Part shown: positions 50,025-59,941 of the stretch, in pieces
How the letters are laid out: every line of letters starts with the position of its first letter
How positions within the stretch are numbered: position 1 is the first letter of the stretch
NCBI GenBank assembly: GCA_029565675.1
Contig: JAKQNP010000042.1
Coordinates: forward strand, 1-64,000
Direction: 5' to 3'
DNA: 64,000 nucleotides
DNA from: a bacterium
GTDB taxonomy: Bacteria > Zhuqueibacterota > Zhuqueibacteria > Residuimicrobiales > Oceaniaggregativiventaceae
Made by a program: the position numbers and the translations under genes
The notes under the pieces: generated by a model
Seen by the model: the letters and a program-made list of their open reading frames with translations, nothing else
What the model was told of the DNA's origin: nothing
Databases searched by the model: none

Positions 50025-51751
50025 CCGCAAAAGCTTTTCGAAACTCTTGTTGGTTGTCCTGCTGGCTCATCCTATTTCTACCGATCGCCATGGTCGGTGG
50101 TTGCCAGCAGGCCCAGCCAAATCGGACTGCAACGGCGAGGGACGGGATGGTGGTCAGCGCCCATGATCTGGCGAGCCGGGTGGGAGTTGAACTCTTGCGT
50201 TCCGGCGGCAATGCGGTGGATGCAGCTGTGGGAGTCGGCTTCGCCCTGGCGGTTGTTTATCCGGAAGCCGGCAACCTGGGTGGCGGCGGATTCATGGTGA
50301 TTCGATTTCCTGACAATTCTTCCACTGCCATCGATTTTCGTGAAACTGCTCCTGGTGCAGCACGCCGCGATATGTATCTGGATGAAAACGGCGAGTTCAT
50401 TCCCCAGAAGAGCCAGCGCGGTTACCTTGCGGCAGGTGTGCCCGGCACGGTCAAAGGTCTCGCTTTGGCACACGAAAAATATGGTCTGTTGTCCTGGGAG
50501 CGCGTTATCGAGCCGGCGATTGCGCTTGCTGAGAAGGGATTTGACCTGACTGAGAAGCAGGCTGCAGCTCTGCAAAAGGTCGGCGAGGCTTTTCCATCGT
50601 CCAATAAAGTTTTTGGCAAGGCGCTGTCGAACTTTCGGGCAAAGCAAAACTTTCGTCAGCCAGAACTGGCGCAGACCCTCAGGGCGGTGCAACAAGAGGG
50701 TGAGCAAGGTTTTTACACCGGTGCGGTTGCCGATTTGATTGTTCAAGATATGGCTCGCAATGGTGGGTTGATCACTCTTGCAGATCTTGCAGGTTATCGC
50801 GCAGTTGAACGCGAGCCGCTTACCGCTGTTTATCGCGATTTCGACCTGATCTTGATGCCGCCGCCGAGCTCTGGAGGTATCGCTCTCATCGAGATGCTCA
50901 ATATTCTCGAGTTCTACGATCTGGCTGGCCCCGGACCGCAATACGCTGAGACGGTCAGGCTAATCATCGAAGCGATGCGGTTGGCTTTTGCCGATCGCGC
51001 CCATTTTTTAGGTGATCCCGATTTTGTCGATATTCCGGTGCAAAAATTGATCGCAAAATCTTATGCGGCGGAATTGCGGGGTAAAATACCAGCTTTCGGA
51101 GCCGGACATTCAGAAGAATCTGCAGAAATCCCCGCAGCGATGCAGGGCGAAGCGAGAGAAACAACTCACTATTCGGTTGCCGACCGCAGCGGTTTGGCAG
51201 TTGCCGTAACCACAACCTTGAATGGATCCTTTGGCAGTTTGGCTGTGGTCGACGGCGCCGGATTTTTGCTCAACAATGAGATGGATGATTTTACCGCCAA
51301 GCCGGGCGCAGCCAATATGTTTGGCCTGATTCAGGGTGAGGCAAATGCCATACAGCCGCACAAACGCATGTTGTCATCCATGACGCCGACGATTGTGTGC
51401 CGGCAGGGACAACTGCATTCTGTTGTCGGATCTCCGGGTGGTCCGACGATCATCACCACCGTTTTGCATGTCTTGTTGCACACCCTGGACTATGGCAAAA
51501 ATATCGAAGAGGCGATCGCTGCACCACGCTTTCACCATCAATGGTTGCCCGATGTAGTCGAATATGAACGCGACCGCTTTGATGACGATCTCATCGCTGG
51601 TCTTCAGGAGTGGGGCTATCAGTTGCGCTCCACCGGCGTTCTTGGCCAAGTCCACGGCCTGAGCTGGGATCCGTCTGCGCAAAATTTTTACGGCGCAGCC
51701 GACCCCCGCGGCGATGGTTCAGCCCGCGGTTTTACTGCGGATGGCAAATAA
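50003..51751 (+). CDS. ggt: Gamma-glutamyltranspeptidase (putative lipoprotein)
   Basis: Cleaves the gamma-glutamyl bond of glutathione and related compounds. An N-terminal segment, CWLILFLPIAMVGGCQQ, resembles a lipoprotein signal with VGGC as lipobox, so the enzyme may be membrane-tethered in the periplasm. GGNAVDAAVGVGFALAVVYPEAGNLGGGGFMVI and DFRETAP are large-subunit signatures; self-cleavage should occur before Thr387 in ETTHYSVAD, followed by NGSFGSLAV, LLNNEMDDF and SSMTPTIV, and GSPGGPTIITTV. Start 50003 has GAGAG upstream; 50021 would give a 4-bp ATGA overlap with polX. Confidence 0.93.
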   Translation: MAKTQPMTAKAFRNSCWLSCWLILFLPIAMVGGCQQAQPNRTATARDGMVVSAHDLASRVGVELLRSGGNAVDAAVGVGFALAVVYPEAGNLGGGGFMVIRFPDNSSTAIDFRETAPGAARRDMYLDENGEFIPQKSQRGYLAAGVPGTVKGLALAHEKYGLLSWERVIEPAIALAEKGFDLTEKQAAALQKVGEAFPSSNKVFGKALSNFRAKQNFRQPELAQTLRAVQQEGEQGFYTGAVADLIVQDMARNGGLITLADLAGYRAVEREPLTAVYRDFDLILMPPPSSGGIALIEMLNILEFYDLAGPGPQYAETVRLIIEAMRLAFADRAHFLGDPDFVDIPVQKLIAKSYAAELRGKIPAFGAGHSEESAEIPAAMQGEARETTHYSVADRSGLAVAVTTTLNGSFGSLAVVDGAGFLLNNEMDDFTAKPGAANMFGLIQGEANAIQPHKRMLSSMTPTIVCRQGQLHSVVGSPGGPTIITTVLHVLLHTLDYGKNIEEAIAAPRFHHQWLPDVVEYERDRFDDDLIAGLQEWGYQLRSTGVLGQVHGLSWDPSAQNFYGAADPRGDGSARGFTADGK

Positions 51752-51778
51752 AATTTCAAAGACTTGAGGATGGGGATC

Positions 51779-52273
51779 ATGAACAAAATGCAGACCTACT
51801 TGGCTCTTGCCGGGTCACTCTTTTTGTTGCCTGCAGAATCGCTCTGGGCTGCCCAGACCACGGCGCAGCAGGTGGTGATGAATCCTTTTCTCAATCTGTT
51901 GGCGCTGTCGCTGATCATCGAGCGTTTGCTCGAGATCGCGGTTACTCTCATTCCAGGAATCGAAGAGAAAAAGATCGATCTGGTCGATGACGCGGTGGCT
52001 TTTGCCCGCTTTGCCCTGCGGATCAAGAGATGGACCTTGCTGGCCGGTATGGCCCTTGGTGTTGCCTTTTGCCTGTTCTTGCGGTTTGGAATTTTGGATG
52101 AAATTTTCACTGGCGTCATCAGCCCTGAAAATGGGTTGAACCTGGTCATCACCGGCTTGATTGCGGGCAGCGGATCTGATCCTGTTCACCACATCATCCA
52201 GCTGCTGATCAGCGTGCGAGAAAAATTGAGTGCGAGTTTTCGTGCGCGCCGATTGCCTGGCAAGGTTTCATGA
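51779..52273 (+). CDS. Unknown small multi-span membrane protein
   Basis: ATG 51779, 6 bases after GGGGA, is better than the track's 51764; it gives 164 residues. A signal-like start (MNKMQTYLALAGSLFLLPAESLWA) is followed by hydrophobic spans FLNLLALSLIIERLLEIAVTLI, LLAGMALGVAFCLFLRFGILD and LNLVITGLIAGSGSDPVHHIIQLL. A charged loop (GIEEKKIDLVDDAVAFARFALRIKR) lies between. No known family is recognised. It ends in a 4-bp ATGA overlap with the CPBP protease gene, so the two proteins may function together at the membrane. Confidence 0.7.
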   Translation: MNKMQTYLALAGSLFLLPAESLWAAQTTAQQVVMNPFLNLLALSLIIERLLEIAVTLIPGIEEKKIDLVDDAVAFARFALRIKRWTLLAGMALGVAFCLFLRFGILDEIFTGVISPENGLNLVITGLIAGSGSDPVHHIIQLLISVREKLSASFRARRLPGKVS

Positions 52274-52962
52274 AAAACGACTATTTCAACGCCAGCAAAA
52301 GTCCGGCAATCGGCTTGCTCGCTGTTCTGCCGCTTATCATCGCCTATGAGTGGCTCTCCCGATCGCTCTTTGCCGAAGAAGGCATACAATTGCGAAATAT
52401 GGTCGATTCGACTTTCAGGCAGATTTTCGACTACCTGGGACTTGGCCATAATTTGCTGCTGGTCATTTTTATGGTGGCTGTTGTCCTTGCTTTGCTTCTC
52501 GACAGCAAACAGGCAGCATCCATCCACCTTCACTATTTCGGTCTTGTCGTCATCGAGAGCGCTTTTTATGCGGTTTTGCTCGGATCGATCGTCAGCCGTT
52601 TGACGGCAACGGTTCTAAGCATGTCAAACAATCACTTATCAGACCGAGCTGCCATCATGCTCTCACTAGGTGCCGGCGCGTATGAGGAATTGGTCTTTCG
52701 CGGGATCATCTACCAATTTACCGCCTTGCCGCTGATCCGCTATTTAGACGTCACGCCGCTGATCGCTTTTATCCAGGCAGCGGTTTTATCTTCACTGCTT
52801 TTTTCCGGCTTGCACTATCTGGGCACCGAAAATTTTACCTGGTATACTGCCTATTACCGCTTTTTTGCCGGACTTTTTTTCTGTGGCTTGTACCAGCTGC
52901 GCGGGCTTGGTGTGGCAGCCTGGACGCATGCACTCTATGATCTGTTCATTTATCTGACATGA
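52270..52962 (+). CDS. CPBP-family intramembrane metalloprotease (Rce1-like)
   Basis: A 230-residue membrane protein with several hydrophobic helices. The ABI/CPBP catalytic motifs are all present: EELVFRG (EExxxR) around residue 142, FSGLHYLG (FxxxH), and the final WTHALYDLF (HxxxD/N) that completes the zinc-like active site. In bacteria such proteins mature or degrade membrane substrates and some process bacteriocins or secretion factors. It overlaps the unknown membrane protein by 4 bp and precedes mltG by 10 bases. Confidence 0.88.
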   Translation: MKNDYFNASKSPAIGLLAVLPLIIAYEWLSRSLFAEEGIQLRNMVDSTFRQIFDYLGLGHNLLLVIFMVAVVLALLLDSKQAASIHLHYFGLVVIESAFYAVLLGSIVSRLTATVLSMSNNHLSDRAAIMLSLGAGAYEELVFRGIIYQFTALPLIRYLDVTPLIAFIQAAVLSSLLFSGLHYLGTENFTWYTAYYRFFAGLFFCGLYQLRGLGVAAWTHALYDLFIYLT

Positions 52963-52972
52963 TGGAAATGCG

Positions 52973-54040
52973 ATGAAAAAGAAGCGTTCACTTGCTTGGA
53001 GTCGCCTGTTGGTGCTGTTGGGCCTTTTGGTGCTTTGGGTTGGGCTGTTTGCCGCATGGTCGGTCTTCTGGCCTCTTAAACCGTCAGATACTGCGGACAA
53101 TGTGACCATCCGCATACCTTACGGAGCTTTTCCTGCTCAGATCGCCGATTCCCTTGCCACCCAAAAGGTGGTTCGCAGTGCCTGTTGGTTCCGCCAAACA
53201 GCCAGATTTATGGGCGTTGCCGATCAACTCAAAGCCGGAATGTATCGGTTGACTGTCGACCAATCCGCCTATTCGGCAGTGACCCACATTGCGCGCGGTG
53301 AGCAGGTCTATGTGCGGGTTACTGTGGCAGAGGGACTTCCTGCGCGTCAGATCGCCCATTTGATGAGCAAAAGTCTGGAGATCGATTCCTTGCGTTTTAT
53401 GCAGCGCGTCGAGGATTCTCTTTTTATTCAGACTTTGGACCTGGTTGTGCCGACGCTGGAAGGCTATCTCTATCCGGATACCTACCATTTCACCCTTGGA
53501 ACCGATATCGATACCATCATACAGCGCATGGTTCAGCAGTTAAAAAAAGTTGTGCCGGACAGTTTTTATCAGCGCTCAGAAAAAATGGGATTTGATTTTC
53601 GGCAGGTTCTGACGTTGGCATCGATTATCGAAGGTGAGGCTCTGTTGACGAGCGAAATGACGATCATCTCATCGGTTTATCACAACCGTTTGCGTCGCGG
53701 CATGCCTTTGCAAGCCGATCCAACCATTCAATATTTGATCAGCGATGGTCCACGGCGGCTGCTTTGGCGGGATCTAAAAATCGAATCGCCCTACAATACC
53801 TATCTGCACATCGGCTTACCGCCAGGCCCGATCAACAGTCCTGGCATCGATGCAATCGAGGCAGCGCTCTATCCGCAAGATACACCCTATTTATATTTTG
53901 TTGCGGACGGTCGCGGTGGCCACCGTTTCAGCACAACCTTACAGGAACATAATCTGGCAAAAAAACAGTTCGATCAAATCCGCCGGCAAGTGGCACAGGA
54001 AAAGCGGGAGAAAGCAAATCGTGAGCAATCGCTCGAGTAA
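52973..54040 (+). CDS. mltG: Endolytic murein transglycosylase MltG
   Basis: Cuts nascent peptidoglycan strands and probably sets their length. An N-terminal membrane anchor (LLVLLGLLVLWVGLFAAWSVFW) is followed by a LysM-like subdomain (IRIPYGAFPAQIADSLATQKVV), then the YceG core: LEGYLYPDTYHFTLG, LASIIEGEALLTSEMTIISSVYHNRLRRGMPLQADPTIQYL (catalytic Glu in IIEGE), SPYNTYLHIGLPPGPINSPG and YLYFVADGRGGHRFSTTLQEH. Length 355 is standard. It overlaps pcrA by 20 bp. Confidence 0.95.
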   Translation: MKKKRSLAWSRLLVLLGLLVLWVGLFAAWSVFWPLKPSDTADNVTIRIPYGAFPAQIADSLATQKVVRSACWFRQTARFMGVADQLKAGMYRLTVDQSAYSAVTHIARGEQVYVRVTVAEGLPARQIAHLMSKSLEIDSLRFMQRVEDSLFIQTLDLVVPTLEGYLYPDTYHFTLGTDIDTIIQRMVQQLKKVVPDSFYQRSEKMGFDFRQVLTLASIIEGEALLTSEMTIISSVYHNRLRRGMPLQADPTIQYLISDGPRRLLWRDLKIESPYNTYLHIGLPPGPINSPGIDAIEAALYPQDTPYLYFVADGRGGHRFSTTLQEHNLAKKQFDQIRRQVAQEKREKANREQSLE

Positions 54041-56240
54041 GGCATCGGCCAAGACACCCGGGTTTCTCGAAGACCTCAATTCGCAACAATCTGCAGCTGT
54101 GTCCCAGACCGAGGGACCGGTGTTGATTTTGGCCGGGGCCGGGAGCGGCAAAACGCGGGTCCTGACCTACCGTATCGCCTATCTATTGGCAAACGGTCTG
54201 GCCGATGCCTCGGATATCCTGGCCATGACTTTTACCAACAAGGCGGCGGGGGAGATGCGCGAGCGAGTCGCCAAATTGGCGCCCGATCGGATGGCAGGCA
54301 TGTGGATCGGCACCTTCCATTCGCTTTTTGCCCGCTTGATGCGACGCGAAGGCGAGCGGCTCGGGTATTCGAGCAATTTTGCCATCTATGACGAGTCTGA
54401 CCAGCTGGCCGTTCTCAAACAAGTGGTCACGGATCTGAAATTGTCGATGCAGGAATTTTCACCCAAGATGCTCTCCTATCGCATCAGCAACGCCAAAAAC
54501 CGGTTGGCTTTGCCGAATGATCTGCACGAACAGGCGGAAACTCCACTGGATGAAATTGTGGCCCGCGTTTATCAATTGTATCAAAACCGCCTTCTTGAAT
54601 TGAATGCGATGGACTTTGATGACCTGCTGATCAAGCCGATCGAATTGTTTGAGCGCTTTCCGTTGGTCGCTGAATATTATCAGGATAAATTCCATTACCT
54701 ATTGGTCGATGAATATCAGGATACCAATCATGCACAGTATATTCTGTTGAAAATTCTTGCCGCCAAACATCGCAATATCGCGGTGGTCGGCGACGATGAT
54801 CAATCGATTTATCGCTGGCGTGGGGCGGATATTCGCAATATTCTGGATTTTGAGAAGGATTATCCGGACTGCAAGAAATATCATTTGGAACAAAATTATC
54901 GTTCCACCGGCAAGATTCTCGCTGCTGCTCATTCGGTCGTCAAAAACAACCGCCAACGCCATCCCAAGGAACTGTGGACCAACAAACCGGATGGGGAAGA
55001 TGTCTGCCTGCTCGAGGTGGAAAACGATTTGGCGGAAGCGCGCATTGTGGTCAACAAGCTGATCCGCGAGTTCAAACAAGGACCGCGCAACTTTGGTGAT
55101 TTTGCTGTTCTCTATCGCACCAACGCCCAGTCCCGGGTCATCGAAGAAGCTTTGCGCAGCGAAAGCGTACCTTATCTTATTGTGGGCGGGGTTAAATTCT
55201 ACGAGCGCAAGGAAGTCAAGGATGTTTTGGCTTATCTGCGGTTGCTGAGCAATCCTGCAGATGCGATCAGTTTTCGCCGCATAGTCAATTATCCGGCTCG
55301 CGGAATCGGCGAGGCCACCATCAACAAGCTCGAGGAATTTGCCCGGCAACATCACCTCACCATCGTCGAGGCTCTGAATCGCGCTTCGACGATTGATTCA
55401 ATACAGCCGCGCATTCGCGAGGAAATATCGGCTTTTGCGCAACTGATCTCCAAATATACTTTGCTCAAACAGGAACTCTCACCAGCCGAGTTGGCGGCAG
55501 CTTTGGTCGATGAAGTGGGAATTGCGCGCGATCTCAAACAAGAAGGAACCCTGGATTCCATCAACCGCATGGAAAACGTGCGGGAATTGCTGTTGGCGAT
55601 TGCCGAGTTCAGCGCCAAGAACGGCCGCACGTCTACACTCGATGATTATCTCCAGCAGGTGTCGTTGACCACGGATTTGGATTCCCTGACCGATCGAACA
55701 AACGCAGTTACGCTGATGACTCTGCACAGCGCCAAAGGCCTTGAATTCCCGATAGTTTTTATTGTCGGAATGGAAGAGGGATTGTTTCCGCTTTCCCGCA
55801 GCATCACCGATCCACCTGCTTTGGAAGAAGAGCGTCGGCTGTTTTATGTTGGCGCCACACGCGCGAAAGAAAAGCTCTATCTTACCTGGTCGCGCTTCCG
55901 ACGGCGCTTTGGCGACGGGATGCAAAGCGTGCCTTCGCGGTTTATCAAGGAACTCGACCCAGAAACCACTCATTTGGAAAGTTCTTTGCATTCCGTGCGC
56001 GCCGAGCGGCGCCGTCCTATCAGCGACGATGCGTTCGATGCCCCTATGCCGGATTATGCCGATCAGTCTCAGGAATCCAATGAGTATCGCATCGGCATGC
56101 GGGTCATGCACGAGATCTTTGGCAAAGGAACCATTTTAAAAATTGATCCAAGCGGTGCCCAGGCTAAAATTTTGGTCTTGTTCGACACAGCGGGCAAGCG
56201 CAGACTCATTTTGCCGTATGCTAAACTGGAGATTTTATAG
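54021..56240 (+). CDS. pcrA: ATP-dependent DNA helicase PcrA/UvrD
   Basis: Superfamily 1 3'-5' helicase for excision and mismatch repair and replication restart. GTG 54021 is preferred over the 53850 track start, which lies deep in mltG; it gives 739 residues, the PcrA norm. FLEDLNSQQSAAV (Q motif), LAGAGSGKTRVLTYRIA (Walker A), AMTFTNKAAGEMRERV, LLVDEYQDTN (DExx), VVGDDDQSIYRWRGAD, LEQNYRST, VTLMTLHSAKGLEF and FYVGATRAKEKLYL cover helicase motifs I-VI. The C-terminus has the Tudor-like VMHEIFGKGTILKID block used to contact RNA polymerase. In this window it accompanies mutS and uvrC. Confidence 0.96.
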   Translation: MSNRSSKASAKTPGFLEDLNSQQSAAVSQTEGPVLILAGAGSGKTRVLTYRIAYLLANGLADASDILAMTFTNKAAGEMRERVAKLAPDRMAGMWIGTFHSLFARLMRREGERLGYSSNFAIYDESDQLAVLKQVVTDLKLSMQEFSPKMLSYRISNAKNRLALPNDLHEQAETPLDEIVARVYQLYQNRLLELNAMDFDDLLIKPIELFERFPLVAEYYQDKFHYLLVDEYQDTNHAQYILLKILAAKHRNIAVVGDDDQSIYRWRGADIRNILDFEKDYPDCKKYHLEQNYRSTGKILAAAHSVVKNNRQRHPKELWTNKPDGEDVCLLEVENDLAEARIVVNKLIREFKQGPRNFGDFAVLYRTNAQSRVIEEALRSESVPYLIVGGVKFYERKEVKDVLAYLRLLSNPADAISFRRIVNYPARGIGEATINKLEEFARQHHLTIVEALNRASTIDSIQPRIREEISAFAQLISKYTLLKQELSPAELAAALVDEVGIARDLKQEGTLDSINRMENVRELLLAIAEFSAKNGRTSTLDDYLQQVSLTTDLDSLTDRTNAVTLMTLHSAKGLEFPIVFIVGMEEGLFPLSRSITDPPALEEERRLFYVGATRAKEKLYLTWSRFRRRFGDGMQSVPSRFIKELDPETTHLESSLHSVRAERRRPISDDAFDAPMPDYADQSQESNEYRIGMRVMHEIFGKGTILKIDPSGAQAKILVLFDTAGKRRLILPYAKLEIL

Positions 56241-56243
56241 CTC

Positions 56244-59200
56244 ATGAAACAATATTTGTTTTTTGGGATTTTTATCAGCCTGGCCGTCATGGTTTTACCC
56301 GGCTGGTCTCAGAGTCCGAATGTGGTGCAAGAACAAGAGGATTTTCTCTTTGCCGAACAACTGGCCACCAAAGGGATGCACGATCTGGCAGCCGAACAAT
56401 TCCGGCAATATGCAGAGAAATATCCATCAAGCCCGCGGTCGGCTGAAGCACTCTTTCGTGCAGGTAAAAGCCTGGAAGAGCTGGCCAAGTGGAATGAGGC
56501 GGTGTCGGTCTATGGCCGGCTGCTGCTGAATTATCCGCAATCCGCCTTGGTTGACCAGGGGCTTTATCGCCGCGGAACAGCGCTGGTCAAATTGGGCTCG
56601 AATTGGGAGGCGGCAAAATCCTTTGAACGAGTGGCTTTGTTTGCGCCAAAAAGCGAGTGGATCCCGCAAGCGCAACTCCAGGCCGGCATCGCCAATTTCA
56701 GGGCTGGTGAGAGTCAATCCGCGCTGGATGCGTTGTTTGTTCTGCTTGAGAATTATCCCAGCCATCCCTTGCGCCTGCAGGCGCGATGTGTATTGGGAGA
56801 GATATTTGCCCAAAAGGGCGACTATACGCGTGCTCTTGCTGAGCTCGATCGTTTGGTCAGCGAAAGTTTGGACAACCATCTGGCTATCAAGAGCGGGTGG
56901 TTGCGCGCCCAAATATATCAATCCATCGGTCGCTACAGCGCCGCTGACAGCGTGCTGCAAAAACTGATCACCAGTGGCATCCAATCGGATACCGTGGGTA
57001 TCGCTGCAGCCCAGGTGGCCCAAACTCTGCAGTTGCAGGGCAAATTTGCTGCTGCAAAGTCAACAACAGAGCAGGCGCTTAAAAGAGCCTATGCCGATTC
57101 GATTCAGAATATTCTATACCGGATCAACAGCGACAACAACTATGCTTTGGGATTGTTCGATGAAGCCCTCGCGTATCTGCAAAAAATGACCGTTCCACCT
57201 CAAAACGAGCAAATCGCCATTGCCTTTCGCCGGGCAATGGCGCTGGTCAAGTTGAACAGAGAGGCGGAAGCTCTGGCGGAATTCCGCCAACTGCTTGGCG
57301 AGCCGATGAGCCTGCCCTGGCAAGGCCGGTTAAAAACCGAGGCTGCCTTGCAGGCATCGGAAATTTTATTGCGGCGCAGCCAGAGCACAACTGCAGTGCA
57401 ATTGTTGCGCGAAACACTGCGTCAGCCGGCAGTCGCTCCATACGGCGATCGGATCTTGTTGCGACTCGCAGAAATTCAGGGATACACCCAGGACGACTGG
57501 CCTGCTGCGAGACGGAGTTTGACTTCACTGCTGGAACTGTATCCGTTTAGTCCCTTGACCGATGACAGCCAATTAAAGATCGCCAGCAGTTACGAAATGG
57601 AACAAAACTGGCCGCAGGCGCAGACCGAATACCAGCGTTATCTGTTGAATTATCCGGGTGCCGATGAAACTGAACGAATTGCCCGCCAGCAACGCGGAAT
57701 GCCGTCGAGTGGCAACGTCGCTGCCAGAGATGCCGACGAAGCTTTTAACCGCATATTCGATCTCAGCCTCAGCGGTCAACCCCGTTCTGTGATGCTTTCT
57801 CAGTGGTTGCACGAGCAGATCTATACTTTTCGCAATTATCGTCGCGGTTTGACGATTATCCGTCTGCTTCTTGGCGAGGAGGTGGAGAGCCAGGTGTCGC
57901 TGCAAAAATTGCTCTATGAAATCGCCCATTGCCACGCTCAATTGGCCGCCCTGCCCGATCTGCCTGCGATTCAGCAAGCGCATCTGGATACCCTCAACCA
58001 ATCGGCTGAGCTGTTGCGCACCAATTATCCGCGCAATCCATGGACTTTGAAAGCGGTTGCACTTGCTGCTGATGCAAAAATTGCCCGCAGTGCCGAACCG
58101 TCAGAGAGAATGCAGACCTTGCGGCAATCGATAGGCTACTTTGTCGATTCAGGTGCCGATTCGTTGGCCAATGACCATCGGTTGCAACTGGCGCGTGAAT
58201 TGCTTGCGGATAACAGCGAAGCGGCGCTTGCTGAATTGAGCAACACCATGGATGCACTGCTGCAGGGCACTCCGTCCTTGATGCAACGCGCACAGGCTCT
58301 CTACTTTCAGGCGATGGTCGAACTTGGTCATGCAAAAAACGAGGCGGCAGGTCCCTTGTTACAGCAAGCTTTGGAGCTCGATCTTCATCTGCCACAGCAA
58401 GTCAGTGCTCGCTACATGCTGGCAAAATTGGCGATGGAGCGCAAGGAATGGAATACGGCAATGGCGGCTTTTGCTGATGTGGCGGACCGGTATTCCTATA
58501 CCTCGCTGGGTCGAGAGGCTGCTTTGCAAAAGTGCCAGATCCTTTTGCAAATCGACCGGAGACAAGACGCTGCGAATTGTGTCGAAGAATTGCGAACACC
58601 GGATTTGCCGTCTGGTCTTTGGCTCTATATCGATGATATTGTCGATGGCGAGGAAAAAAAAGAGTGGCTTTGGCTGCAAACCCATCTCGATAAGAAAGAT
58701 CCGCAACAGCGCTACTTGGCGCTGGTCGGTTTTCTGAATCGGTATCCCGGCGGAGAGAATCGAGATCAGGTCCTGGCTGAGGCAGGCGCTTTAGCATTGC
58801 AGATGCAGCAGTTGGATGTCGCCACCGGCTATTTTACCCAGATTGCCGAAAATGGTCGAGATGCCGAGTTGGTCATGCAAGCCAGAAACCGCATTGGTGA
58901 GCTCTATTATGAGCGTGAGATGTACAAAGAAGCGCTCGAGCAAACGCTGCAGAGCATCGCGCATCTGAATGGTGATTATCTTATGGCAGCCAAGGCGCGC
59001 GCTGCCAAATGCGAATACAAATTGGGAAATTTGGCGCGCGGTGATGCGCTGGCAGAAGAATTCAGGCGCAATTTTACCCGCAACGACCTCAAGGCCGAGA
59101 TCTACTATGAACGCGGGCTCTTGTTGATGAACAACAAAGAGTTTAAAGAAGCGGAGAAGGCGTTTAAATCCGTGAGCGACGATTATGAAAAACGCGCCAG

Positions 59201-59933
59201 CGGCGGATTGGGTGAGCTAGGACTGGCGCGTCTCTATGTTGTGCTCAATCGGACAGAAGATGCGTTAAAAAGGCTGACCGATCTGACCAGTCAGTCGCAA
59301 GATCCGCAAATATTGGCAACGGCCTACCTCAATTTGGCTGATTTTTACTATGAAAACCGGCAATTGGAAAACTGCATCACAGCCGGTTTGCGGGTGTTGG
59401 CGGTGCAAGAGCGCGGCGAGCAGCATCGGTTGGCGCTGAACCTGCTGATGAACGCCTACGACGACTTGCGGTTGTGGGATCGCGCGATTCAGATGGTGCG
59501 CACCTATCTGGACCTCTACCCAAATGCACAAGATGTGATGCAAAAAGAGACCAAGGTCGGTATTTTTCTCTATTATTTAAAAGAGTATGATCGATCGCTG
59601 GCGATTTTGCGCGATCTCAAGATCAAAGTCGACGCCGATACGCAGACAGAAATTCAATATTGGATTGGCAAAGCCGAGGCAGACCGGGGCAATTACCAGA
59701 CGGCGATCGCAGAATTCCTGAAAGTCAAATATGTATGCAAACAGACCCGTTGGCCGTGGGGAGTGACCGCACTTTATGAAGCTGGACAATTGTATAGAAA
59801 AATCGGCGAATTGGAGAAGGCCAAAGGTTTGTTTCAGCAGATTGTTCAGGAAAGAGGCTCGGCCGATCAATTCGGCCGGGTAGCCTTGCAGAAAATCGAA
59901 GAAATCGATGCAGAATTGCGCAATCCGTCATGA
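56244..59933 (+). CDS. Very large secreted tetratricopeptide-repeat protein
   Basis: 1229 residues, starting with a signal peptide (MKQYLFFGIFISLAVMVLPGWSQ) 3 bases after pcrA. The chain is a near-continuous array of TPR/BamD-like helical hairpins: AAEQFRQYAEKYPSSPRSAEALFRAG, AVSVYGRLLLNYPQ, AVQLLRETLRQPAV, AFKSVSDDYEKRASGGLGELGLARLY and IAEFLKVKYVCKQTRWPWGV, with recurring Y-P-x-S/G turn signatures. No catalytic domain was seen. It is likely a periplasmic or outer-membrane-associated scaffold for protein-protein contact. Comparable oversized TPR proteins occur in the FCB group, but a specific partner cannot be named. Confidence 0.85.
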   Translation: MKQYLFFGIFISLAVMVLPGWSQSPNVVQEQEDFLFAEQLATKGMHDLAAEQFRQYAEKYPSSPRSAEALFRAGKSLEELAKWNEAVSVYGRLLLNYPQSALVDQGLYRRGTALVKLGSNWEAAKSFERVALFAPKSEWIPQAQLQAGIANFRAGESQSALDALFVLLENYPSHPLRLQARCVLGEIFAQKGDYTRALAELDRLVSESLDNHLAIKSGWLRAQIYQSIGRYSAADSVLQKLITSGIQSDTVGIAAAQVAQTLQLQGKFAAAKSTTEQALKRAYADSIQNILYRINSDNNYALGLFDEALAYLQKMTVPPQNEQIAIAFRRAMALVKLNREAEALAEFRQLLGEPMSLPWQGRLKTEAALQASEILLRRSQSTTAVQLLRETLRQPAVAPYGDRILLRLAEIQGYTQDDWPAARRSLTSLLELYPFSPLTDDSQLKIASSYEMEQNWPQAQTEYQRYLLNYPGADETERIARQQRGMPSSGNVAARDADEAFNRIFDLSLSGQPRSVMLSQWLHEQIYTFRNYRRGLTIIRLLLGEEVESQVSLQKLLYEIAHCHAQLAALPDLPAIQQAHLDTLNQSAELLRTNYPRNPWTLKAVALAADAKIARSAEPSERMQTLRQSIGYFVDSGADSLANDHRLQLARELLADNSEAALAELSNTMDALLQGTPSLMQRAQALYFQAMVELGHAKNEAAGPLLQQALELDLHLPQQVSARYMLAKLAMERKEWNTAMAAFADVADRYSYTSLGREAALQKCQILLQIDRRQDAANCVEELRTPDLPSGLWLYIDDIVDGEEKKEWLWLQTHLDKKDPQQRYLALVGFLNRYPGGENRDQVLAEAGALALQMQQLDVATGYFTQIAENGRDAELVMQARNRIGELYYEREMYKEALEQTLQSIAHLNGDYLMAAKARAAKCEYKLGNLARGDALAEEFRRNFTRNDLKAEIYYERGLLLMNNKEFKEAEKAFKSVSDDYEKRASGGLGELGLARLYVVLNRTEDALKRLTDLTSQSQDPQILATAYLNLADFYYENRQLENCITAGLRVLAVQERGEQHRLALNLLMNAYDDLRLWDRAIQMVRTYLDLYPNAQDVMQKETKVGIFLYYLKEYDRSLAILRDLKIKVDADTQTEIQYWIGKAEADRGNYQTAIAEFLKVKYVCKQTRWPWGVTALYEAGQLYRKIGELEKAKGLFQQIVQERGSADQFGRVALQKIEEIDAELRNPS

Positions 59934-59941
59934 GGGGCACA

